Assembly (NCBI GenBank): GCA_030150335.1
Contig: JASLGC010000330.1
Location: 1 to 17,297 of the forward strand
From: Flavobacterium sp.
Lineage (GTDB): Bacteria; Bacteroidota; Bacteroidia; Flavobacteriales; Flavobacteriaceae
DNA: 17,297 nt
Reading direction: 5' to 3'
Below, one piece after another: positions 1 to 7,026 of the stretch. The stretch's first letter is position 1. Each line of letters opens with the position of its first letter. Position numbers and translations under genes: made by a program. The notes below the pieces were generated by a model. That model made no database searches, had not been told where the DNA came from, and saw nothing but the letters and a program-made list of their open reading frames with translations.

Positions 1-611
1 TCATTAATATTAGGTTGTTTATCCCAATCTTGCAAATACCACTCACTATCCACTGCTATCAAAACAGTTTCATCATTTATTTTTAAACGCTCAAAACCAC
101 AAACTTTGCGTGGCAATAAAGCTTTTTTATTCTCTAAATTAACCGTCAAATAATCCGAAAAACGTCTAACCCCTTCATATCCTCTTGTCCACTCTGCATT
201 ACCATTGACAAAAACACTATTCCCTTTAAAATCACTTGCCAATGAAAGTTGTGGAGAGAGCATTTCTTCTAATTTAGTTCTGCTTTTCGCACCTTCTTTA
301 GACATGCCTCTATCAATGCTATTCCCTAAGAAAACTAAAGTAGATTCCTTGCTTCCTTTATCAATAAAAGACGACAACTTTTTAAAATCAGCTTTTCTAT
401 CCTTCTTTTTGCTAAAGCCCGTATTTCCTAACAAATAATAAGTATGCGAAACACTTGATGTATCAACATCTCTTATAGTCGCTGAGGATTCACTATTATT
501 CTTACCATATTGAGTACTATAAGTGGCACATGAACTAAAAGCTAAAAATGAAAATACCGTTGCAAAAGCTATTTTTAAAGCATTTATAGATATGTGAGGA
601 AATAATTTCAT
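1..611 (-). CDS. Metallophosphoesterase-like lipoprotein, degenerate active site (partial, 3' end off window)
   Basis: Only the first 203 codons are present; the frame stays open to the left edge. The protein starts with a hydrophobic signal segment (about residues 12-27) and a lipobox-like FSSC with Cys28, so it is probably a lipoprotein. The rest follows the N-terminal half of the large Bacteroidota calcineurin-like phosphoesterases. LGNTG (61-65) sits where LGDAG is usual, LGNSIDRGM (96-103) where LGDNIYPxGM is usual, NGNAEW (136-141) where PGNHDW is usual, and then VDSEWYLQDWDK (187-198) is the well-kept dinuclear-fold strand. Two metal-binding Asp are Asn (63, 97) and the catalytic GNHD His is Ala139, so I infer a pseudoenzyme or a strongly altered enzyme. 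The later His motifs and any C-terminal barrel domain lie outside the window. The start is the ATG at 609-611, the only start that gives the signal peptide. It is divergent from the HD gene with a 27-bp gap. Confidence 0.72.
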   Translation of the reverse strand, partial: MKLFPHISINALKIAFATVFSFLAFSSCATYSTQYGKNNSESSATIRDVDTSSVSHTYYLLGNTGFSKKKDRKADFKKLSSFIDKGSKESTLVFLGNSIDRGMSKEGAKSRTKLEEMLSPQLSLASDFKGNSVFVNGNAEWTRGYEGVRRFSDYLTVNLENKKALLPRKVCGFERLKINDETVLIAVDSEWYLQDWDKQPNIN

Positions 612-638
612 AATTTAGTTGATATAAAGGTTTTGAAT

Positions 639-1796
639 ATGACAATTCTACAAAAAGTTGAAGAACACATCTTTCAGATACACAAAGATACATTATCACA
701 TCAATATACGTACCACAACTTTAATCATACATTACGTGTAGTTAACGGTTTAGAAGAAATTCTAAAAGAAGTAAAAGTTAGCGACAGAGAAGCGGACATT
801 CTTCGTTATGCCGCGTGGTTTCACGATGTTGGATATATCAACTCATGGGAAGAACACGAGGAACGAGGTGCACAAATGGCACAAACCTTTTTATTAGAAA
901 ATGGAGTTGACTTAGATGATGTATTAATTGTAATGCAATTAATCAGAGCAACAAAATTAGATTACGTACCAGAAAACAACTTAGAATGCATCCTTAAAGA
1001 CGCAGACTTCGCGCATTTTTCTGATGATAACTATATTGAAGTTAGCGACCTACTTAGAAAAGAAATTGAATATTTTTTCAAAAAAACCTTTACAGACATT
1101 GAGTGGCATGAGCAAAATAGAGATATAATGCTGTACAAACACAGATATTATACTACCTATGCACAACAAAAATGGCAACCGAATAAACAGAAAAACCTAC
1201 TTGCTATCCTTGCCCAATTAGACAAATTAGAAGCGAGAAAAACAAGAAAGAAAAAAGTGGAGTCAAGTAGAACAATTGACACCCTATTCAGAACTACCTT
1301 AAGAAACCACACATCACTAAGTGCCATAGCAGATAGAAAAGCAAATATTTTACTATCTGTCAACGCTATTATAATCTCTATTTGTTTATCAACTCTGATT
1401 CCTAAATTGGACAGCCCAAGCAATGCTCACTTAATTTTCCCAACTTTTGTGTTGTTAATATTTAGTGTTGCTTCAATTATTTTTGCCATTCAATCCACAA
1501 GACCAAAAGTGACTTCAGGAAAATTCACAAAAGAAGAAGTGAACAACAATGAAGTCAACTTATTATTCTTTGGAACATTTCATCAAATGCCTTTTGACGA
1601 ATATGAAGAATCATTAATGACAATCTTAAAAAACAATAAGTATCTACATCACGCATTGACAAAAGACCTTTATAATTTAGGTGTTGTACTTGACAAAAAA
1701 TACAAGCTACTACGCATAACTTATACAATTTTTACAATCGGAATTGTAGCCTCTGTTATAACCTTTGTACTTGCATTTAGAGGTATTGGCTTCTAA
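639..1796 (+). CDS. HD-domain phosphohydrolase fused to a PycTM-like (Pycsar effector) membrane domain
   Basis: This is a 385-residue two-part protein. Residues 1-200 look like an HD hydrolase: His30 in a YHNFNH motif, the HD pair His62-Asp63 in WFHDVGY, and Asp121/Asp123 in KDADFAHF, the expected metal ligands. After a basic linker (KTRKKK, 201-206), residues 213-380 match the PycTM/DUF5706 pattern: R-N-H-x-x-L-x-x-I-A-D-R-K-A-N-I-L-L (222-239), then membrane segments near 238-254, 264-284 and 360-380. PycTM domains are the membrane effectors of Pycsar defence, where a cyclic CMP or UMP signal triggers membrane damage. HD enzymes act on phosphate bonds of nucleotides. No cyclase gene is adjacent in this window, so a defence role is inference; a housekeeping nucleotide-sensing role is equally possible. 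I chose the ATG at 639, with AAAGG 8 nt upstream, over an in-frame TTG at 633. The 3' end overlaps the convergent gene by 20 bp and has no visible terminator. Confidence 0.85.
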   Translation: MTILQKVEEHIFQIHKDTLSHQYTYHNFNHTLRVVNGLEEILKEVKVSDREADILRYAAWFHDVGYINSWEEHEERGAQMAQTFLLENGVDLDDVLIVMQLIRATKLDYVPENNLECILKDADFAHFSDDNYIEVSDLLRKEIEYFFKKTFTDIEWHEQNRDIMLYKHRYYTTYAQQKWQPNKQKNLLAILAQLDKLEARKTRKKKVESSRTIDTLFRTTLRNHTSLSAIADRKANILLSVNAIIISICLSTLIPKLDSPSNAHLIFPTFVLLIFSVASIIFAIQSTRPKVTSGKFTKEEVNNNEVNLLFFGTFHQMPFDEYEESLMTILKNNKYLHHALTKDLYNLGVVLDKKYKLLRITYTIFTIGIVASVITFVLAFRGIGF

Positions 1797-4143
1797 GGAA
1801 ATCGTGCATTAAACTATCGTAATTCAATTGGTCGATATCAAAGTCCAAGTTCACGCTTACTCGTAAACCAAGCAAGCCTGACACACTTTGCATATCTTCA
1901 ATTTCGAATTGCTCAATATCAGAAAGCAACACACCTAACTGTTGCCCATATTCTAGATAACTCTTGTATTCTTCTAAGTCCGTAGCTGAAGCAAACGCGA
2001 TTGTCAGTTTCTGTGGTTGAACGATGCGTTCATCCGAATCCTTAATACACGCCTTATCCAAACGCTTTTTGATTACTTCATAACGCGTATTATAAGAACC
2101 GTCAATATCAAAGCGTTTTTCATCCATTCTAAACTGAATACCCAAAGAAGTATCATAGACAAAAATAAGCACCGTAACATCCATTTTTATCAAATCTTGG
2201 ATGTTATTTCTATAGTGTACACACATCAACTCAGTCATCACTTGCAATTGCCATAAACGCAAATTCTGCAAATAAGTAAAGTCAAAACTCATCGAAGGAC
2301 AGATAGATTCACCAATGTAAATATTGTGCTCTATTCCGTCTGTTTTAAATCTCTCATAATAATGAGGGAATACCTTCTGCACTATAGCCTGACGTTCATC
2401 TAACAAATCCGAGAAACACTTATTCATACGCCCCACTTGATTGTCAAAAATCTTGCGTTGGTCATAGTAAATATCAAACTGAACATCGATATAATCTAAG
2501 TATTCACCTAATAAATCTTTGTCAAATATATGCCCCTCTTTTCTTAAAAACGGGTGTATTTCATTCTTTATATAATTTTGAATTACTTGTTCCAAACCAG
2601 AGTAAAAACGAGTTTCTAACTGACGCAAATAAGCATTCAAACGCAAACTATGCTTTTCAAAAACAAGAGCTCCATTGCGATAAGCACTCTTGTCAAACAT
2701 ATTAATCAAATACTTTAGTTGAGCACTTAAATCCGAAACAATAGCTTCATTTCTAAGTTTACTCGACCCTTTTATATCAATCTCTCCAAACAAAGGAAAT
2801 ACCTTGGGAAAAGAAATTGGATTGATAATATAATCTTTCTCAATAACACTCTCAATATAGTTGCGTTTCGCCTCCTCAATAAACTTCCAATAAACACTTG
2901 GGTGAATTGTTGTAAACTCTCGTTGTATAATCGCCTCTACTTGATTTAGCAAATCTGCTTTCACTCGCTCAAATGTTTCTGAAATAATCGGCATCATCGA
3001 CTCCAACTTCTGTGCATTCACACTATATAAATCACGAGGCACCTCAGAGATAACTTCTAAGATTCCTTCTAACCCACTTGAAATAACCACTGGTCTGAAT
3101 ACACAGCTTTTAATACCGCGATTTTTTAAATGCAAGCACATCTTTTCCTCCTCTTTATCAAGAAGCATTTCATCTACATCCGATATACAATAATATTTTC
3201 TCTCTAAAACAAGGGTTTCATAAGCCTTTTTAGACAATACAATCTCTGTACCCTCCTCATTCAGCAAATAACTTTTCAACCCCATAATATCACGCGTCTC
3301 TTTCTGAACTAAAGTCTCCAGTTCAATTGGCGTATATCCTATTTTCAAGTTGGGCACTCTAAAAATAGAACTAAATATTTGTCCTAATGTATCGCCAATA
3401 GGCTCTCTTTGCAATTGAGATTTCAAAAAGTTTTCTTTTAATAAAGATAAAGCACTCTCAACCGTTACATCAACTAAACTAATGATACCAAACCCTCGCA
3501 ATATCCAACTCTCTTGCGGAAATTTCTCTTTCCACAATTCTAAATCATCAAAGCTATCTTCCAATAATTCAATATCCGCTTTTGTCAACATAACTGCTTT
3601 ATCCGTAGGAATCACCTCTACAAACTCAGCATTATATAAGACGCGATAATGATGAATAATACCCTTTGCGTCTGGTAAGTCAATAAACAAAGGACGTGTC
3701 AAATCAAAATCAGCTTTAAAATAGTGATTCATGATAATGCAACAACAAGCAATATAATACTGGTGTTGTTTAAAATCACGGATTACAATATCGTAGTTAC
3801 CACCACTCTCAGCAATAATCTTTTTAAAACGACTGGTGTAGTTAAACATCAATTGTTGAAAAGGCATGGACACCGCCTTAATCTCATTGTCTTTTAAGGC
3901 AACAGGAAACAAGACCTCCAACAACTCTTGAATTAGTTCTTCATTTTTTTGAAGTATTTCCTTATCAGTGATATTGCAAATTAAATCTGGAACAGCATTA
4001 ACTCTCTTTAATAAATCAATTAAATAAGTTTTCTTTATCTCATTCTTTTCAGGGTCTTCAATGAATTGCTCCATCACTTTAATCAAGCGATGAAATGAAA
4101 ACTGAATATGAAATGGTGTAAATTCGAAAGTAGTTAATTGCAT
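1777..4143 (-). CDS. Large GAF-like domain protein of unknown function
   Basis: This encodes 788 residues with no signal peptide and no membrane segment, so it is probably cytoplasmic. The N-terminus (1-230) is helical with a Cys-Cys-Cys run (ACCCII, about residue 133). The central part, roughly 240-420, reads like a divergent GAF domain: a strand YYCISDVDEM, then helix LKNRGIKSC, strand VFRPVV, GLEGILEVIS and a closing helix SVNAQKLESMMPII. The C-terminal half is mainly helical and acidic, with no motif I can name. I recall proteins of this length and opening in flavobacterial genomes annotated only as GAF domain-containing; ligand and partner are unknown. It has no HATPase, GGDEF or DNA-binding motif, so a classical sensor output is not evident. 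The ATG at 4141-4143 opens the only long frame. It is divergent from the dus gene and convergent, with overlap, to the HD-PycTM gene. Confidence 0.7.
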   Translation of the reverse strand: MQLTTFEFTPFHIQFSFHRLIKVMEQFIEDPEKNEIKKTYLIDLLKRVNAVPDLICNITDKEILQKNEELIQELLEVLFPVALKDNEIKAVSMPFQQLMFNYTSRFKKIIAESGGNYDIVIRDFKQHQYYIACCCIIMNHYFKADFDLTRPLFIDLPDAKGIIHHYRVLYNAEFVEVIPTDKAVMLTKADIELLEDSFDDLELWKEKFPQESWILRGFGIISLVDVTVESALSLLKENFLKSQLQREPIGDTLGQIFSSIFRVPNLKIGYTPIELETLVQKETRDIMGLKSYLLNEEGTEIVLSKKAYETLVLERKYYCISDVDEMLLDKEEEKMCLHLKNRGIKSCVFRPVVISSGLEGILEVISEVPRDLYSVNAQKLESMMPIISETFERVKADLLNQVEAIIQREFTTIHPSVYWKFIEEAKRNYIESVIEKDYIINPISFPKVFPLFGEIDIKGSSKLRNEAIVSDLSAQLKYLINMFDKSAYRNGALVFEKHSLRLNAYLRQLETRFYSGLEQVIQNYIKNEIHPFLRKEGHIFDKDLLGEYLDYIDVQFDIYYDQRKIFDNQVGRMNKCFSDLLDERQAIVQKVFPHYYERFKTDGIEHNIYIGESICPSMSFDFTYLQNLRLWQLQVMTELMCVHYRNNIQDLIKMDVTVLIFVYDTSLGIQFRMDEKRFDIDGSYNTRYEVIKKRLDKACIKDSDERIVQPQKLTIAFASATDLEEYKSYLEYGQQLGVLLSDIEQFEIEDMQSVSGLLGLRVSVNLDFDIDQLNYDSLMHDFLRSQYL

Positions 4144-4249
4144 AATTCTTGTGATTCTTTAGTGTCATTAAAGATAATAAATAACTACTTGTTAGGCTAC
4201 AGATTACCTGAGGATAATTTAGAATTCATAAGTTTCTTATAAAGAGAAA

Positions 4250-4278
4250 TTTGAAAAACTAAAATTATTGTACTTTTG
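4250..4278 (+). promoter_or_regulatory. Bacteroidota-type promoter of the dus gene
   Basis: A -33 TTTG at 4250-4253 is followed by a 17-bp spacer and a perfect -7 box TACTTTTG (consensus TAnnTTTG) at 4271-4278. The expected transcription start, about 5-8 bp downstream, leaves a leader of roughly 15 nt before the ATG at 4300. This excludes the in-frame TTG at 4276, which lies inside the -7 box. Confidence 0.75.
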
Positions 4279-4299
4279 CATCAAATTTCGAAAACGAAT

Positions 4300-5292
4300 A
4301 TGATTAAAATTGGCAATATAGAACTTCCTGACCATGCGCTTCTCTTAGCACCAATGGAAGACGTAAGTGACCCACCATTCCGTCGTTTATGTAAAAAACA
4401 CGGAGCAGACCTTATGTACTCAGAATTTATCTCATCAGAGGGATTGATTAGAGATGCGATGAAAAGTAAGATGAAGTTAGATATTTTTGATTACGAAAGA
4501 CCTGTAGGAATTCAAATCTTTGGTGGAGATGAAGAAGCTATGGCAATGTCTGCTCGTATTGTAGAAACAGTACAACCGGATTTAGTTGACATTAACTTTG
4601 GTTGTCCTGTAAAAAAAGTAGTATCTAAAGGTGCAGGTGCAGGAGTTTTAAAAGATATTGATTTGATGGTGCGCTTGACAAAAGCGGTTATCAACAGTAC
4701 AAATCTACCTGTAACTGTAAAAACACGTTTAGGATGGGATGATGAATCTATCAATATTGATGAAGTAGCAGAAAGACTTCAAGACATTGGAGTGCAAGCC
4801 TTGACTATTCACGCGCGTACACGTGCACAGATGTACAAAGGTCACTCTGATTGGACACACATTGAGCGCATCAAAAACAACCCTCGCATTACAATGCCTA
4901 TTTTTGGAAATGGAGATATCGACAGTCCACAAAAAGCATTAGAGTACAAAGAGAAATTCGGCTTAGACGGTATGATGATAGGTCGTGCTGCTATTGGATA
5001 TCCTTGGATATTTGACGAAATAAAACACTATTTCGAAACAGGTGAATTACTTCCTCCTCCTACCATGAAAGACAGATTAGAAGCGGCTAAAAACCACTTA
5101 ATTTGGTCTATGGAATGGAAAGGCGAAAGATTAGGTATCGTAGAAATGAGACGTCACTATACAAACTATTTCAAGGGGATACACAGTTTCAAACCACACC
5201 GTTTGAAATTAGTTACTACTGACGACCCGATTGAACTATTAAGTTTATTTGACCGCATTGCAGAAGAATATAAAGATTACATTATAGAATAG
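4300..5292 (+). CDS. dusB: tRNA-dihydrouridine synthase, DusB type
   Basis: This FMN- and NADPH-dependent enzyme reduces specific uridines to dihydrouridine in the tRNA D-loop. The 330-residue product starts with the family's FMN-binding strand LLLAPMEDVSDPPFR (15-29). It carries the catalytic cysteine Cys102 in DINFGCPVKK, the phosphate/tRNA-contact segment VKTRLGWD (140-147) with Lys141, the TIHARTRAQMYKG signature (169-181) with His171, and GNGDI/IGRAAIGYPW of the FMN phosphate site near 212-245. Length and motif set are full and intact. The spacing of CPVKKV and the overall pattern fit DusB best, as expected for Bacteroidota, which usually keep one main Dus; A or C type is less likely. 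The gene is monocistronic, with its own promoter at 4250-4278 and a hairpin terminator just after the stop. Confidence 0.93.
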   Translation: MIKIGNIELPDHALLLAPMEDVSDPPFRRLCKKHGADLMYSEFISSEGLIRDAMKSKMKLDIFDYERPVGIQIFGGDEEAMAMSARIVETVQPDLVDINFGCPVKKVVSKGAGAGVLKDIDLMVRLTKAVINSTNLPVTVKTRLGWDDESINIDEVAERLQDIGVQALTIHARTRAQMYKGHSDWTHIERIKNNPRITMPIFGNGDIDSPQKALEYKEKFGLDGMMIGRAAIGYPWIFDEIKHYFETGELLPPPTMKDRLEAAKNHLIWSMEWKGERLGIVEMRRHYTNYFKGIHSFKPHRLKLVTTDDPIELLSLFDRIAEEYKDYIIE

Positions 5293-5319
5293 AAAAAGCT
5301 CCTAATAGGAGCTTTTTTA
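5293..5319. terminator. Bidirectional rho-independent terminator between dusB and the PfpI-family gene
   Basis: The stem AGCTCC (5297-5302) pairs with GGAGCT (5308-5313), extendable by T-A pairs, flanked by an A run (5293-5297) and a T run (5313-5318). It lies one base after the dusB stop and 22 bp from the stop of the convergent gene, so it can serve both. Confidence 0.85.
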
Positions 5320-5340
5320 TTGCCTAAAAACATTCCTTTA

Positions 5341-5925
5341 TCAAGCAACTAAATTTCCGTTTTTGAACAATTCAAACCATTGTTCTATATACTGTTTTTC
5401 AAATAGTAATTGCAACATAATTTCTCTTGTAAACTCAACAGCTGCAATTCCACTTGCTGTAATAATCAAATCATCACTTGCCGCTAAACTGTCTAAATAC
5501 AATTTCTCTCCCCTATAATTAGGCACTAATCCCTTGAGATAAGAAACATCATTACTTGTGTGAAAACGATTATCAAGGAGGCCTTTTTTACCAAGATAAA
5601 CAGTAGCTCCACATATACCAGCTACCATTACTCCTTGTAACAATGCTTGTTCTACAACACCATCTACCCCTACAGATATAGGTAACTGCGTTTCCCACAT
5701 TTTCCCTCCAGGTAATATAAGCATAGCCGCTTTTTTCAAATTGATTTCCTTGACAGAAACATCTGCTAATATTCGCAACCCTCCACTTGAAGTCACCTCT
5801 TTACCATTATCGGTTACAGTAAGTAAATTATAGCGATTGTTCTTTCGAATTTCAGGCATGATATAAGAAACCTCCCAATCCGAGTAACCGTCAAATAAGT
5901 AAATATAGATATTCTTACGTTCCAT
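5341..5925 (-). CDS. DJ-1/PfpI family protein (type 1 glutamine amidotransferase-like)
   Basis: The 194-residue product has a complete DJ-1/PfpI fold: N-terminal strand IYIYLFDGYSDWE with the conserved Glu18, the central LILPGG (69-74), and the nucleophile elbow AGICGATVYL with Cys105, followed by His122 in the HTSN segment. The family includes deglycases/glyoxalases, chaperones, peptidases and regulators; which activity this one has cannot be read from the sequence. Residue 106 is Gly rather than the His found in PfpI-type peptidases, so I would not predict proteolysis. No signal peptide is visible, so it is cytoplasmic. The start ATG (5923-5925) lies about 12 bp from an excellent promoter, implying a very short leader. 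It is transcribed alone and convergent with dusB. Confidence 0.85.
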   Translation of the reverse strand: MERKNIYIYLFDGYSDWEVSYIMPEIRKNNRYNLLTVTDNGKEVTSSGGLRILADVSVKEINLKKAAMLILPGGKMWETQLPISVGVDGVVEQALLQGVMVAGICGATVYLGKKGLLDNRFHTSNDVSYLKGLVPNYRGEKLYLDSLAASDDLIITASGIAAVEFTREIMLQLLFEKQYIEQWFELFKNGNLVA

Positions 5926-5936
5926 CTTTTTTCTTT

Positions 5937-5964
5937 CAAAAGTACTTTATTTGTACACTTTCAA
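5937..5964 (-). promoter_or_regulatory. Promoter of the PfpI-family gene
   Basis: Read on the minus strand, TTG (5962-5964) is followed by a 17-bp spacer and a perfect -7 box TACTTTTG (5937-5944). The layout is the same as the dusB promoter. Confidence 0.75.
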
Positions 5965-6143
5965 CGAGTTACCTATGCGAAGAGTTTTAGCAATTTTCAA
6001 AACCTCCCTTCAATCCCTTATAGACTCTGAGTTCTCTAAAAAACAATTCCACACAATTTTAGGCTAATATCTTTTTCTTTCTCAAAAAGAAGTACACAAG
6101 CTATTAATAAAAAAACAACACGCAATTATAGTACACTATCTAA

Positions 6144-6177
6144 AAACAAAAAAGCCCTTTCAAAATTGAAAGGGCTC
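6144..6177 (-). terminator. Rho-independent terminator of the peptidase-mscS operon
   Basis: An 11-bp perfect stem, AGCCCTTTCAA (6153-6163) with TTGAAAGGGCT (6166-6176), is followed on the minus strand by a run of T broken once by G (6145-6153). It lies a few bases beyond the mscS stop codon. Confidence 0.9.
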
Positions 6178-6183
6178 TTAATA

Positions 6184-7011
6184 TTATTTTGTATTATCTG
6201 AGATAATGTGTAAATCTGTTTGTGGGAAAGGAATTTCGATATTTGCCTCATCCAACGCTTCTTTTACTAATTGTTGTATCTCAAAAACAGTTGTCCAATA
6301 ATCAGCTTTTGCCATCCAAGAACGAACGTTTAAGTTCACAGAACTATCGCCCAACCCATTCACAAAAACAATTGGAGCTGGGTCTTGTTGAATTGCTGGA
6401 TGCTTAGCCAAAGCAGCTAAGATTATCTCTCTTGCTTCTTTAATATTTGCACTGTAAGAAATACCTACAACGAAATCAAAACGTCTTGCAGTAATCTCAC
6501 TATAATTTGTAATTACAGAGTTAGCCAATGCCCCGTTTGGACTAAATACTTTTAAACCAGCTGCTGTAGTCAATGTTGTATAAAGTAAATCAATACGCTC
6601 TACTGTTCCTTCTGTTCCTCCAGGATTTGAAATATAATCCCCTACTTTAAACGGTTTAAACATAAGGATTAAAACCCCACCAGCAAAGTTTGATAAACTC
6701 CCTTGTAAAGCCAAACCAATAGTTAAACCAGCAGCACCAAATATGGCTGTAAAACTCATCGACTTAAAGCCCATGATTCCAGAAACAATTACAAAAAGTA
6801 CAATGTAAAGCATTATGCGAATCATACTAAGTAAGAAACCTCTTAATGATTTATCAAGGTCTCTTTTCTCAAAACGTCTTCCAATAATACCAATAGCACC
6901 TTTAATAACATAGACACCTATTATTATTACCAATATACCAACGGCATATCTTGGCAACGCTAATAATATCTGCTCTAAAAAGTTTTCCAAACTTAATACA
7001 ATCTTTTCCAT
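6184..7011 (-). CDS. mscS: Small-conductance mechanosensitive channel, MscS family
   Basis: This 275-residue inner-membrane channel opens under membrane tension to release solutes in hypo-osmotic shock. It is close to the length of the E. coli protein. Three transmembrane segments are visible: about 18-42, 62-85 and the pore helix TM3 near 89-118. TM3 has the small-residue Gly/Ala pattern GAAGLTIGLALQGSLSN followed by FAGGVLILMFKPFKVGD, the family's best-conserved signature. The C-terminal half is the beta-rich cytoplasmic domain (VFSPNGALANSVITNYS). Nothing appears truncated. It starts only 15 bp after the stop of the secreted peptidase gene, so the two are almost certainly co-transcribed, and a strong terminator follows. 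Confidence 0.93.
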   Translation of the reverse strand: MEKIVLSLENFLEQILLALPRYAVGILVIIIGVYVIKGAIGIIGRRFEKRDLDKSLRGFLLSMIRIMLYIVLFVIVSGIMGFKSMSFTAIFGAAGLTIGLALQGSLSNFAGGVLILMFKPFKVGDYISNPGGTEGTVERIDLLYTTLTTAAGLKVFSPNGALANSVITNYSEITARRFDFVVGISYSANIKEAREIILAALAKHPAIQQDPAPIVFVNGLGDSSVNLNVRSWMAKADYWTTVFEIQQLVKEALDEANIEIPFPQTDLHIISDNTK

Positions 7012-7026
7012 AACAATTCTTTTCTT

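Noticed and set aside
205..438. 77-codon plus-strand open frame within the metallophosphoesterase-like gene
   Set aside because: It is antisense to a clearly homologous coding frame and has no features of its own.
639..4143. Complete Pycsar or CBASS defence operon
   Set aside because: No cyclase with nucleotidyl-cyclase motifs is present in the window; the neighbour at 1777-4143 shows none and is on the opposite strand. Only the PycTM-like domain is supported.
4276..4299. TTG start giving eight extra residues on DusB
   Set aside because: The codon is inside the -7 promoter box, so it would not be in the transcript; the ATG at 4300 fits family length and start.
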